A DNA stretch of 64,000 nt. Origin: Bog-756 sp963737625 (GTDB lineage Bacteria; Actinomycetota; Acidimicrobiia; Acidimicrobiales; RAAP-2). The stretch is from positions 1,302,001 to 1,366,000 of the forward strand of contig CAVTTK010000002.1 of assembly GCA_963737625.1 (NCBI GenBank), given 5' to 3'. The position numbers and the translations under genes are program-made. The notes beneath the pieces are model-generated. The model was not told where the DNA came from. It ran no database searches and saw only the letters and a list, made by a program, of their open reading frames with translations. Of the stretch, positions 51,040 through 61,276 are shown piece by piece; the first letter of the stretch is position 1; every line of letters starts with the position of its first letter.

Positions 51040-51644
51040 GGGCCAGACGAGACGGCAGGACGTGCGGTCAGTCGACGCCGGGCCAGTCCCACGCCCAGGA
51101 TGGTGGTGGCGTCGATGATGGTCCCGTCGTCCACCATGGCATCGAATTCGGCCAGCGGGATGTGCTCGACCCGCATGTATCGCTCCTCGATCCCCTGGCG
51201 GTCGAGGTCGGTGGCGGTGAGTCCCGTAGCCAGGAACACGGACGACATCTCGTCGCAGAATCCCGGCGTGATGGCACAGCGGGTCAGGAGGATCATGTCC
51301 GCGGCGGCGTAGCCCACCTCCTCGGCGAGCTCGCGCTGGGCGGTCCGCAGGGCGGGCTCCCCCTCGACGTCGCAGGTCCCCGCCGGCACCTCGAGGATCC
51401 ACTCGTCAAGGGCGGGACGGTACTGACGGACCAGCACCACCGAGTCGTCGTCGGTGACGGCCACCACGGCCACCGCCCCGGGGTGGCGGACCACGTCCCG
51501 GTCGAAGGCCACACCGTCGGGGTCGACGAAACCGGCCTGCACCAGGGTGATGGCCCATCCCTCGTGGACCACCTCCTCACCGGTGGCCCGGAACCGCGGC
51601 AACGGGCCCGGGCCGTCGGGTCGGCGGTCTTCGTCCCCGGCCAC
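51036..51644 (-). CDS. NUDIX hydrolase, ADP-ribose pyrophosphatase type
   Basis: A 202-residue NUDIX enzyme that probably splits ADP-ribose or a similar nucleotide-sugar. The NUDIX box is present (GTCDVEGEPALRTAQRELAEEVGY region), with one extra residue between the first Gly and Glu, as in other ADP-ribose enzymes. Before it are VVAVTDDDSVVLVRQYRPALDEWILEVPAG, the hallmark QYR and ExPAG. ITPGFCDEMSSVFLATGL after the box also fits. It is flanked by pyrG and xerD, the usual actinobacterial order. Confidence 0.93.
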   Translation of the reverse strand: MAGDEDRRPDGPGPLPRFRATGEEVVHEGWAITLVQAGFVDPDGVAFDRDVVRHPGAVAVVAVTDDDSVVLVRQYRPALDEWILEVPAGTCDVEGEPALRTAQRELAEEVGYAAADMILLTRCAITPGFCDEMSSVFLATGLTATDLDRQGIEERYMRVEHIPLAEFDAMVDDGTIIDATTILGVGLARRRLTARPAVSSGP

Positions 51645-51645
51645 C

Positions 51646-53370
<1,725 letters not shown>

Positions 53371-53477
53371 CTGATGAGGCTAGCGGAACGGGAGCGACCT
53401 ACGTGCGGACCCCGGTCGCCGAAAGGCGGCGTGCCGGCCGGAACCGGAGGCCGACCCGCTGGCCCCCCTCGGGCCGA

Positions 53478-55139
53478 TCAGACCGAAGGACTGGCGTCGA
53501 GGAGCTCTCGGGCATGCTGGCGGGCCGACGCGCTGTCGGGGTGCCCCGACAGCATGCGGCTCAGCTCGACCACCCGACTCTCCCCTTCGAGGGTGGTGAC
53601 CTCCGACCGCGTGCGACCGGACTGCTCGTCCTTGCGCACCTCGATCTGGTGGTCGGCCTGAGCCGCCACCTGGGCCAGGTGGGTCACGACCAGGACCTGT
53701 CCGCGCGTGCCGAGACCGGCCAGGGCCGAGCCCACGGCGATCGCCGCCTCCCCGCCCACGCCGGCATCGACCTCGTCGAACACCATCACCCCGGGGGCGT
53801 CGGTCACGGCAAGGCGGATGGCCAGCATGGTCCGGGCCAGCTCACCGCCGGAGGCCGCCGAGGCCAGGGGAGCCAGGGGCTCTCCGGGATTGGCGCCCAA
53901 GAGGAAGGCCACCCGATCGGCCGGCCCCTCCCCCTCCACGGCGATCTCGAACCGGGCCGATGGCATGGCCAACCGTTGCAGGGTGGCCAGGATCCCCGCC
54001 GCCAGGAGCGGCGCAGCGGCCCGCCGGGCCTCGGCCACCTCGCGGCTGCGCTGGTCCAGTGCGGACTGTGCCGCCTCGATCTCGACATCGAGCACCTGGG
54101 CCCGCAGCTCCTCGCCCTCGGCCTCGGCCAGGCGGCGGCGGGCGTCGTCGGCGAAGGCCAGGACCTCCTCCAAGGAGTCGCCGTACTTCCGCTGGAGCTG
54201 GTGGAGGAGCTGTCGGCGGGTCCGGATCTCGTCGAGCCGCTCCGGGTCGTCCTCCCACGTCTCGACGACGGTCCGGAGGTCGGTGGCCAGGTCCGAGAGG
54301 TCGGCCATAGCGGCCCGCACCCGGTTCTCCAGACCAGCCAGCGGCATCCGGCCATCGAGATACCCGGCCGCCTCGGCCAGTCGGTCGAGGGCGCTGGTCC
54401 CCTCGGCCCCCGACACGGCGGCCAGGGCCGAGGCCGCGGCCTGGCGATGGTTGGCCGCTTCGGCCAGCCTGTCCTCCTCGGCCTCCAACCGCTCCTCTTC
54501 GTCACTCCCGTCGATGCCGGCCCCCTCGATCTCCCCGATCTGGTAGCGGAGGAGGTCGACCTCCCGGGCCCGGGCCCGGGCGTCACCGCCGAGGGCGGCG
54601 GACTCCTCGGTGAGGAACCGGAGCTGCTGGCGGGCGGTCGTCCATCCATCGAGATCGATGCGCCCGAAGGCGTCGAGGGCCCGGCGCTGGGCGTCGGTGT
54701 GGGTCAGCGCCTGGTGCTGGTGCTGGCCGTGGAGTTCGATCAACTGGCCGGCCGCTTCGGCCAGGGTGCCGATGGTGGCCATGCGACCGTCGACCCAGGC
54801 GCGGGATCGGCCGGAGCGGGGCACGGCCCGGGACAGCGTGACCTCCCCAGGCTCGTCGTTCCCGGGATCGTCATGGCGCTCCCCGATGGGCCCGACGGGG
54901 AAGGGCTCGTGCCCGGGGGGAACCACGAACCGTCCCTCGACGAGGGCTTCCTCGGTACCGGCCCGCACGACCGAGGGGTCGGCCCGGGCGCCGAGCAGGA
55001 GGCTCAGGGCCTCCACCAGGAGGGTCTTGCCCGCCCCGGTCTCTCCGGTGAGGGCGGTCATCCCTGTCCCGAGCGTGACGGTGACATCGTCGATCACGCC
55101 GAGGTTGCGCACCCGGAGCTCGACCAGTTGGGGTCCCAC
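53478..55139 (-). CDS. recN: DNA repair protein RecN
   Basis: SMC-like ATPase for double-strand break repair, 553 residues. The N-terminal lobe reads LVELRVRNLGVIDDVTVTLG with the P-loop ALTGETGAGKTLLVEALSLLLG. Two coiled-coil arms in the middle (residues ~150-380) are rich in Ala/Glu. The C-terminal lobe has the signature ASGGELARTMLAIRLAV, Walker B VMVFDEVDAGVGGEAA, and VLVVTHLAQVAAQADHQ. GTG 55139 is chosen because homology begins there; it follows nadK by 13 bases. A damage-inducible box was not seen. Confidence 0.95.
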   Translation of the reverse strand: MGPQLVELRVRNLGVIDDVTVTLGTGMTALTGETGAGKTLLVEALSLLLGARADPSVVRAGTEEALVEGRFVVPPGHEPFPVGPIGERHDDPGNDEPGEVTLSRAVPRSGRSRAWVDGRMATIGTLAEAAGQLIELHGQHQHQALTHTDAQRRALDAFGRIDLDGWTTARQQLRFLTEESAALGGDARARAREVDLLRYQIGEIEGAGIDGSDEEERLEAEEDRLAEAANHRQAAASALAAVSGAEGTSALDRLAEAAGYLDGRMPLAGLENRVRAAMADLSDLATDLRTVVETWEDDPERLDEIRTRRQLLHQLQRKYGDSLEEVLAFADDARRRLAEAEGEELRAQVLDVEIEAAQSALDQRSREVAEARRAAAPLLAAGILATLQRLAMPSARFEIAVEGEGPADRVAFLLGANPGEPLAPLASAASGGELARTMLAIRLAVTDAPGVMVFDEVDAGVGGEAAIAVGSALAGLGTRGQVLVVTHLAQVAAQADHQIEVRKDEQSGRTRSEVTTLEGESRVVELSRMLSGHPDSASARQHARELLDASPSV

Positions 55140-55152
55140 GGCGCTCTGCGTC

Positions 55153-55977
55153 CTAGCGATCGGCGAGATGGAACTTGGCCCGCAGGATGGAGTGGAAGTC
55201 CGTCGACCCGAAGGTGACCAGGCGGGCCGGCTGGTCACCCTCCCGGCACTCCACGGATGCACCCGGGGCCAGGGTCGTCACGGTGACGCCGTCCACCACC
55301 AGTACCGCCGAGCGGGGCTCCTCCACGTCCAACCGGAGCCGCTCGCCCGGATCGAGCACCAAGGGTCGGTCGAAGAGCATGTGGGGCGAGACCGGCGTCA
55401 GGACGATGGCCCGGAGCCGCGGGGACAGGACGGGGCCACGGGCCGACAGGTTGTAGGCGGTGGATCCCGTGGGCGTGGCCACGAGCAGCCCGTCGGCGGC
55501 GTAGGTGACGAAGGGCCGGTCGTCGATCGAGGTGGTGATGCGCACCGTGTGACCGGGCACGGTCTTCTCCACGGTGGCCTCATTGAGGGCGCTGCGCTGG
55601 GCGAGCAGCGTGCCGTCGGGTCCGCGGACGGTGACCGACAGGGTCATGCGCTCCTCCACCCGGTGGGTGCCGGCCAAGAAGGCGGCCAGCGCCTCCTCCA
55701 GGCCAGCCGGCTCGATCGGGGTCAAGTACCCCAGCCGGCCGATGTTGACGCCCAGCACCGGAATCCCACCGGCCAGCGCCGTCTCCACCGAGCGCAGCAG
55801 CGTACCGTCCCCGCCCAGGCTGACCAGCAGGTCGGCCCCCTCGGCCGAGGCCGAGCCGTCGGGCTGGAGGGCCGGCACGGCCCGGTGACCGCGCTCGGCC
55901 AGCCAATCGCCGGCCCGTGAAGCCAGGGCGGTGGCCTCGGCTCGGAGGGGGTTGGTGTAGAAGGCGATCACGGCCAT
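55153..55977 (-). CDS. nadK: NAD kinase
   Basis: Phosphorylates NAD to NADP. The 274-residue product contains the GGDGT loop (LLVSLGGDGTLLRSVETAL), then LGVNIGRLGYLTPIEPAGLEEALAAF, ALNEATVEK, and YAADGLLVATPTGSTAYNLSARGPVLSP, which binds the nucleotide. ISPHMLFDRPLVLD-like sequence (VSPHMLFDRPLVL) is also standard. It lies between tlyA and recN on the same strand with 5 and 13 bases of spacing, the canonical actinobacterial arrangement. Confidence 0.96.
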   Translation of the reverse strand: MAVIAFYTNPLRAEATALASRAGDWLAERGHRAVPALQPDGSASAEGADLLVSLGGDGTLLRSVETALAGGIPVLGVNIGRLGYLTPIEPAGLEEALAAFLAGTHRVEERMTLSVTVRGPDGTLLAQRSALNEATVEKTVPGHTVRITTSIDDRPFVTYAADGLLVATPTGSTAYNLSARGPVLSPRLRAIVLTPVSPHMLFDRPLVLDPGERLRLDVEEPRSAVLVVDGVTVTTLAPGASVECREGDQPARLVTFGSTDFHSILRAKFHLADR

Positions 55978-55982
55978 GGTCC

Positions 55983-56837
55983 CTATCCTGTCCCCTTTTC
56001 GCCGTGGGCCTCGGCGACGGCGTGGTCGATGAGATCGGCAACGCCGGAACCGGCACCGCTCGAGGCTGTCCCGTCCGGGTCGGGCCCAGGTGTGCGGGCA
56101 TGGAGGAGGAACTCGATATTGCCGGCTGAGCCGGTGATCGGCGAGGGCATGACCCCCATGATGTCCGCTCCGGCCGCCACCAGGGCTTGGCCCACCTCGA
56201 GCAGCGTCCGGCGGTGGATGTCGGGGTCACGGATGACCCCTCTTCCCCGCGACGCCTCGATCCGTCCCGCTTCGAACTGGGGTTTGACCAGGATCACCAG
56301 TGGCGACCCGGGGAGCACGACCTCACTCGTCATGACCGGCACGGCGCGGGTCACCGAGATGAACGACAGGTCGGCCACTACCAGGTCCACCGGCCGGCCG
56401 TGCAGCGTCTCCAAGGTCACCTCCCGGATGTCGAGACGCTCGTGGGCCTCCACCCTGCCGTCGTCCCTGATCCGCGGATGGAGCTGGCCCCGACCCACAT
56501 CCACGGCGACCACGGAGTCCACACCGGCCTGGAGCAGACAGTCCGTGAACCCTCCAGTGGACGCACCGGCGTCGAGGGCCCGCCGGCCGACGACGTCGAT
56601 GGCAAAGCGGACGAGCGCGGCCCGCAGCTTCTCGCCGCCGCGACCGACGAAGCGGGGCGGTGGACCGATCAGTTCGATGGGCTCGGCCGCGGCCACCATC
56701 CGGGAGGCCTTGTCGGCCACCGATCCGGAGACGAGTACCTCACCGTGCTCGATCCGCGCCACGGCCTGCGGACGGGTCGCCACTAGCCCCCGCTCCACCA
56801 AGGCCCGGTCCAGTCGACGTCGCGGAGCGTTGGTCAG
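55983..56837 (-). CDS. tlyA: TlyA family rRNA 2'-O-methyltransferase
   Basis: TlyA methylates 16S and/or 23S rRNA. An N-terminal S4 domain (RLDRALVERGLVATRPQAVARIEHGEVLVSG) precedes the FtsJ-like methyltransferase: ALDAGASTGGFTDCLLQAG (motif I), VVAVDVGRGQLHPRIR, VDLVVADLSFISVT, and VILVKPQFEAGR with catalytic Asp and Lys. A tail of ~40 residues follows. The nearest standard start (TTG 56801) would remove the first S4 strand. CTG 56837 overlaps the preceding stop as CTGA, has GGAG eight bases upstream, and keeps the whole domain, so it is chosen. Confidence 0.88.
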   Translation of the reverse strand: MTNAPRRRLDRALVERGLVATRPQAVARIEHGEVLVSGSVADKASRMVAAAEPIELIGPPPRFVGRGGEKLRAALVRFAIDVVGRRALDAGASTGGFTDCLLQAGVDSVVAVDVGRGQLHPRIRDDGRVEAHERLDIREVTLETLHGRPVDLVVADLSFISVTRAVPVMTSEVVLPGSPLVILVKPQFEAGRIEASRGRGVIRDPDIHRRTLLEVGQALVAAGADIMGVMPSPITGSAGNIEFLLHARTPGPDPDGTASSGAGSGVADLIDHAVAEAHGEKGTG

Positions 56838-57370
56838 TGAGACGACTCCGGGGCCGGGCCAGAGGCCCCCTCCACCGGCGCTTTCTTGGCCGGCGCCTTC
56901 TTTGCTGCGGCCTTCTTGGCCGGCGCCTTCTTTGCTGCGGCCTTCTTGGCCGGCGCCTTCTTTGCTGCGGCCTTCTTGGCCGGCGCCTTCTTTGCTGCGG
57001 CCTTCTTGGCCGGCGCCTTCTTTGCTGCGGCCTTCTTGGCCGGCGCCTTCGTGGTGGCGGCCCTCCCGGCCTCGGCGGTGCGACCGATCAGGGAAGCCAC
57101 CTGCTCGGCCAGGTCCTCCAGCGAGGTGATGCCCACACTCTCCAGTTGATGGGCCACCTCCTTGCGCACCTGGGCGGCAAACGCCTCGCGTCCCTTCCGG
57201 CTGCGCTCGAGCAGCTCGTCGACCCGGGCGCGGGCGTCTCCGCTCTGGAACTCCCCGTTCTGCACCAGTTCCTGCACCAGCTCCTCGGCCTTGGCGCGGG
57301 TCAGGTTGGTGAAGGCGATCCCGGCATCGAGGTACTTCTGGAACCCGTCTTTGGCAGCCACGGGTGTCAT
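56834..57370 (-). CDS. Phasin-like helical protein with Lys/Ala histone-H1-like tail
   Basis: A 178-residue protein. Residues 1-105 are helical, starting with GFQKYLDAGIAFTNLTRAKAEELVQELVQNGE and continuing with VAHQLESVGITSLEDLAEQVASLIG; this resembles phasin or PHA-granule-associated folds. From residue ~106 to 165 comes a basic tail of decapeptide repeats of the type KKAPAKKAAA. Such tails bind DNA non-specifically, as in Lsr2/HupB or histone H1-like proteins. The function is not established; a DNA- or granule-binding role is likely. It is encoded directly ahead of tlyA. Confidence 0.78.
   Translation of the reverse strand: MTPVAAKDGFQKYLDAGIAFTNLTRAKAEELVQELVQNGEFQSGDARARVDELLERSRKGREAFAAQVRKEVAHQLESVGITSLEDLAEQVASLIGRTAEAGRAATTKAPAKKAAAKKAPAKKAAAKKAPAKKAAAKKAPAKKAAAKKAPAKKAAAKKAPAKKAPVEGASGPAPESSH
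56881..57050. repeat. Tandem 30-bp repeat inside the Lys/Ala tail gene
   Basis: Five nearly identical 30-base units start at 56881, 56911, 56941, 56971 and 57001, followed by a partial one at 57031. The first differs by one base. The unit encodes a decapeptide of Lys and Ala with one Pro. Identity at synonymous sites suggests recent expansion by slippage or unequal exchange, so copy number may vary between strains. Confidence 0.95.
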
Positions 57371-57402
57371 GCTACCGGGAGCGCCCCACCCGGGCGGGTG
57401 CC

Positions 57403-58251
57403 TCAGATCCCGTCGCCCAGGCAGCGGTCGACCAACGAGACGAAATCCTGGGCCCGGATAGCCACCGGAACCTCGAAGCCCTCCGTCCCTGCCGCCGTCA
57501 CCCCGGAGTCCACCAGGGCGAACGGGACGCCGATCCGCTCGGCCAGCCGGCCGTCAGTACCGGGCTGGTCACCGACCATGACCACCGACGCATCATCGGC
57601 GGCGAATCCGAAGCGCGACTGCATCAGGTCGGCCATGGCCGCATGGGGCTTTCCGGCTATCTCCGGCGTGACGCCAGACGCGGTCCTGACCGCGGCCAGC
57701 AGCGCCCCTGAGCCCGGCATCAGGCCGTCGGGGGTGGGATGGGTGGGGTCCTCATTGGTGGCGATCAGCCGTCCCGATCGGCGTGCCGCAGTTGCCGTGG
57801 CGGCCAGGCTGGCGAAGTCGAACGAGCGGCTCCACCCGACCACGGCGGCGTCCGACGGTTGAGCGCCCAAGACGTCGACCGACCGGTCGGCTTCGACGAC
57901 CTCGACGCCACGCGCCGCCAGACTCTCGTGGACGCCACCCTCGGCCAGAACGGTGACTCGCTGGCCGGCGTGGAGGAGTGAGGCCACGGCGCCGGCCGAG
58001 GTGACGAGGTCGTCGGCCGTCGATTCGATACCGATTCGTGTCAGCCGGGCCAGGAGCTCCCGGGTGGTCGGCGCCGAGTTGTTGGTGGCGAACACCACGC
58101 GGATCCCTCGTCCCCGTAGGGCGGCCACCGCCTCACCGACCGCTCCGATGGGCTCACCGGTCAGCCACACCACGCCGTCGAGGTCCACGATCCAGAGAGC
58201 GGCCGAGGAGAACACCGTGGCGGGCGGCGAGGCCGCCCCGGCCGCGCTCAT
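57403..58251 (-). CDS. HAD hydrolase, NagD-like sugar phosphatase
   Basis: A 282-residue HAD phosphatase of the NagD/class IIA type. The nucleophile motif is WIVDLDGVVWLTGEPIGAV, motif II is VVFATNNSAPTTREL, the lysine motif is in EIAGKPHAAMADLM, and the acidic motif is VVMVGDQPGTDGRLAERIGV. The cap lies between motifs II and III. It probably dephosphorylates a small sugar- or nucleotide-phosphate. The start overlaps the desaturase stop by four bases, and the Lys/Ala-tail gene follows. Confidence 0.93.
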   Translation of the reverse strand: MSAAGAASPPATVFSSAALWIVDLDGVVWLTGEPIGAVGEAVAALRGRGIRVVFATNNSAPTTRELLARLTRIGIESTADDLVTSAGAVASLLHAGQRVTVLAEGGVHESLAARGVEVVEADRSVDVLGAQPSDAAVVGWSRSFDFASLAATATAARRSGRLIATNEDPTHPTPDGLMPGSGALLAAVRTASGVTPEIAGKPHAAMADLMQSRFGFAADDASVVMVGDQPGTDGRLAERIGVPFALVDSGVTAAGTEGFEVPVAIRAQDFVSLVDRCLGDGI

Positions 58252-59468
58252 TCCTGGTGATGGTCGGGTGGCCCCGGCTCGGCCGCGGTCACCTTGCCCC
58301 CAGCATCGGACCGCCGGGTGCGCCGGGTGGAGTCGGCCAGCTGGTCGGCCGACTCCAGCACCCGGTGGATCAGGCCCGAGAGATGGGACAGAGGTTCGGT
58401 CGGCGCCGCTTCGCTCTCGGTGACGCGGCCTTCTCGGGTGGCGGCCGACACCACCGTCGGGTCGGCACCCTGGTCCTGGGCTTCGGCTGAGGCGGCCACG
58501 GGACGGGCGCTCAGATCGGCGATCCGCTGGCCGGTGACGCGGGCGGCCCGTTCCCAGTACGAGCGGAACATGCCGATGTCGAAGGCGCCGTCCCGCACGC
58601 GTGCCTGGTCCAGGAGGCGGGCCGGAGGGTCCTTCAGGTCACGGACCAGATGCAGGGCGGCCAGGGCCTTCAGTCCGTACCAGGTGGGGTCGAACTCCCA
58701 CCAGGTGAACCCTTGCCGCGCCGAGGCCGGCAGGTAGTGGTGGTTGTTGTGCCATCCTTCGCCCCCGGTGATGACGGCGATGATCATCGAGTTCCGACTG
58801 GTGTCCGGCGTGGCATAGCGCCTCCGGCCGACCAGATGGGCCACGGAGTTGACCACGAAGGTGCCGTGCCACAGCAGCACGGTGGAGAGGAAGAAGCCGA
58901 TGACCAGCCCACCCCATCCTCCGATGAGGAAGCACGCTCCGGCCAGCAGGGTTGGACCGATCCACCAGTGGCGGTCGAGAAAGCGCAGTTCGGGAACGGC
59001 GGCGAAGTCCTTGATGGTGGTGGTGTCGGTGGCCTTGTATCGGGTGGACAGGATCCATCCGACGTGACTCCACCAGAATCCGTCGCGGGGCGAGTGGACG
59101 TCGTCGTCGAGGTCGGTGTAGCGGTGGTGGAGCCGGTGGTGCCCCGCCCACCACAACGGCCCCTTCTGCAGGGCCGTCGTCCCTCCGAGGGCCATCAGGA
59201 ACTGGGAGCCCCGGCCCATGCGGAAGCTGCGGTGGGAGAAGTAGCGGTGATAGCCGGCGGTGATGCAGAACATCCGGGTGACGTAGAGCACGGCACAGAG
59301 CACCCAGTCCTGCCAGGTCACCACAACGAAGAGCGCCGCCAGGGGAACCAGGTGGGCCCCGAGGAAGGGCAGGGCCGAAACCCAGTCCGTCCGGTCAGCC
59401 CTGACCGCGGAGTCCTGCGCCGCTTCGGGGTCGGGGGTGCCGGTCGGCACGGCGGTGGCTGCACTCAT
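58248..59468 (-). CDS. Acyl-CoA (delta-9 type) fatty acid desaturase
   Basis: A 406-residue membrane di-iron desaturase. The three histidine boxes are HRYFSH (ITAGYHRYFSHRSF), HRLHH (WAGHHRLHHRYTD) and HNNHH (EGWHNNHHYLP). WDWV-type hydrophobic pairs flank them, giving four helices. It should introduce a cis double bond in acyl-CoA or acyl lipids and so tune membrane fluidity. A C-terminal extension of ~120 residues, Ala/Glu/Ser-rich with a possible helix (HLSGLIHRVLESADQLAD), is unusual for the family. The stop overlaps the HAD start. Confidence 0.94.
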   Translation of the reverse strand: MSAATAVPTGTPDPEAAQDSAVRADRTDWVSALPFLGAHLVPLAALFVVVTWQDWVLCAVLYVTRMFCITAGYHRYFSHRSFRMGRGSQFLMALGGTTALQKGPLWWAGHHRLHHRYTDLDDDVHSPRDGFWWSHVGWILSTRYKATDTTTIKDFAAVPELRFLDRHWWIGPTLLAGACFLIGGWGGLVIGFFLSTVLLWHGTFVVNSVAHLVGRRRYATPDTSRNSMIIAVITGGEGWHNNHHYLPASARQGFTWWEFDPTWYGLKALAALHLVRDLKDPPARLLDQARVRDGAFDIGMFRSYWERAARVTGQRIADLSARPVAASAEAQDQGADPTVVSAATREGRVTESEAAPTEPLSHLSGLIHRVLESADQLADSTRRTRRSDAGGKVTAAEPGPPDHHQE

Positions 59469-59568
59469 GGGCGGTGGCCGACGCCAGGCGACGACGACGC
59501 CATGATGCTAACCGATCGGATCTCGACGTCGGGAGTAGGCGGCAGGGCGCTCCGGCCCCGGTGAGGGC

Positions 59569-60609
59569 TCATGTAGGCACGTACAGGTTCCCATTGGCCG
59601 CCTTGGTCACCCGGATCGACGTCAGGCCGGTGGTAGCCGGACCCCGTTCCACGGCACCGGTGCGGGGGTTGAACTCCGAGCCGTGGCACGGGCAGGCGAT
59701 GATCTTGGCGGCGGCCTGGTAGGCCACCGTGCATCCGGCATGGGGGCATACGGCGTCGAAGGCCACGAAGTCGTCGGCGGTCTGCTGGATGACCAGGCCC
59801 GGGTCCCCGGTGGCCGGGTCGGTGAAGGCGGCCGACCCACCGACCGGGACGGTCGACGCCGGTCCCAAGGCGGTGCCCGACGGTGGGGCTGCCGTGGTGG
59901 TGGTGGCACCGGCGCCGGCGGTGGTCGATGGGCCAGGAGTGGTCGGCGGGACGGTGGCTCCGCCGGTGCTGAGGGTGTTGGAGGACTGGGTGGTGGAGGT
60001 GGATCCACCGGCCAGGCGCCCGAGGGCGGCCGCCAGTCCGCTGGCCACCACGAAGGCGCCGGCCACCATGCCGGTCAGCGCCCCTTTGGACAGGACCTCC
60101 CTCCGGGGGACCGCGCCAGGACGGACGGTCTCGGGTGCCGGAGGCCGAGCGAACCAGGTGTCGAGGGCGGGGGCCCCGGCCGCACCCGCCAAGACCAGGG
60201 GTGTCCAGGCGAAGAAGAAGACGATGTCGGAGCCGGTGTAGTAGGGCGCCGAGTGGAAGCTGATGGTGAGGAACAGGCCGAACGACAGCGCCATCCCGGC
60301 CGCCGCCGCCACCCGTGTCCACAGGCCGACGAGGATCCCGAGCCCGATGGCCACTTCGCCCAGGGCGATGACCACCCCCAGGGCCGGGGCCACGGACACC
60401 AGATGGGACAGCAGGCCGTGGATGGGGCTGGCCCGATCGGCCCCCACCAGTTGAGCGTGGATGGAGATGGGGCTCGACGACCGGAGGAAGTCCGGGTTGG
60501 CCAGCTTCTGGCATCCGGCGAAGAGGAACGTCACGCCGAGGAAGAGCCGGAGGGGCATCAGGTACCACCCCGGAGCCACGCTGCCGTCTGCTCGGTGCAG
60601 CTTCCACAT
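59569..60609 (-). CDS. DoxX-like membrane protein fused to a Rieske iron-sulfur domain
   Basis: A 346-residue fusion. Residues ~1-150 form a DoxX-type four-helix membrane module (LRLFLGVTFLFAGCQKLANPDFL, then APALGVVIALGEVAIGLGILVGL). A fifth hydrophobic helix (GALTGMVAGAFVVASGLAAAL, about 185-205) and a Thr/Ala/Gly-rich linker follow. The last ~95 residues are a Rieske domain with ligands in DAVCPHAGC and CPCHGSEFNPRTGAVERGPA. The Rieske part should be outside the membrane. DoxX relatives serve in thiosulfate or quinone redox; direct fusion suggests electron transfer between the quinone pool and the cluster. Start ATG 60609 has GGGGAG upstream. Confidence 0.85.
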   Translation of the reverse strand: MWKLHRADGSVAPGWYLMPLRLFLGVTFLFAGCQKLANPDFLRSSSPISIHAQLVGADRASPIHGLLSHLVSVAPALGVVIALGEVAIGLGILVGLWTRVAAAAGMALSFGLFLTISFHSAPYYTGSDIVFFFAWTPLVLAGAAGAPALDTWFARPPAPETVRPGAVPRREVLSKGALTGMVAGAFVVASGLAAALGRLAGGSTSTTQSSNTLSTGGATVPPTTPGPSTTAGAGATTTTAAPPSGTALGPASTVPVGGSAAFTDPATGDPGLVIQQTADDFVAFDAVCPHAGCTVAYQAAAKIIACPCHGSEFNPRTGAVERGPATTGLTSIRVTKAANGNLYVPT

Positions 60610-60852
60610 GGACCACTGCTCCCCGGGACCCGACGCGGCGTCGGATCGGGTCGCCGCCGCACGTATCCGCCTCGACGCGTTCGACGTCACCGGATCGATC
60701 CCATGGTCGGGCACGATACCGGTTGTGACCTCCACCAGGAGGTCGCCGGGCATCGGGAGGGGGCCTGGGCGGCGCCGGTGCCGCTCGACTCCGACCCGGA
60801 CCACGACCGGAGCCGGTATGACCCGAACCCCCCGACGACGTAGCATGAGTGC

Positions 60853-61260
60853 ATGGATCAGTTGGTCGCCGCCGAGAGCGGCACCGTCGTCGGGCCGGAG
60901 CGCTCGAAGGCCGACCAGACCATGCGTCGCCTGCTCCGGGTACCCGAGGACCGGGCCCCCATCGACGAGTCCGAGACCCACCGGATCTTCAGCGCCTCCA
61001 TCTTCCTGTCCGGCCTGCGGTGCCTCCTGAGCTACATCGTGCTGCCCTTCGTGCTCCCGGCCATCGGCCTGGCCCGGGGCGTCGGTCCGGCCATCGGCAT
61101 CCCCATCGGCATCCTGGCCCTGACGTTCGACTTCCTCGGGATCCGACGGTTCTGGCTGGCCGACCACCGTCAGCGCTGGGCGTTCACCGCCCTCTACGCC
61201 GTGGTCGGGACCATGGTCCTGATTCTGCTCATCGTGGACCTCGTGGACGTCATCGGATGA
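60853..61260 (+). CDS. Small conserved membrane protein
   Basis: A 135-residue protein. A ~45-residue cytosolic head (VPEDRAPIDESETHRIFSAS) precedes three hydrophobic helices (residues ~50-70, 78-97 and 111-134). The head motif and LRCLLSYIVLPFVLP recur in uncharacterised actinobacterial membrane proteins I have seen without names. No enzyme motif is visible. It is divergent from the DoxX-Rieske gene and is followed at 17 bases by a VOC gene, possibly cotranscribed. Confidence 0.75.
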   Translation: MDQLVAAESGTVVGPERSKADQTMRRLLRVPEDRAPIDESETHRIFSASIFLSGLRCLLSYIVLPFVLPAIGLARGVGPAIGIPIGILALTFDFLGIRRFWLADHRQRWAFTALYAVVGTMVLILLIVDLVDVIG

Positions 61261-61276
61261 CCCGAGCACTCGGGCC

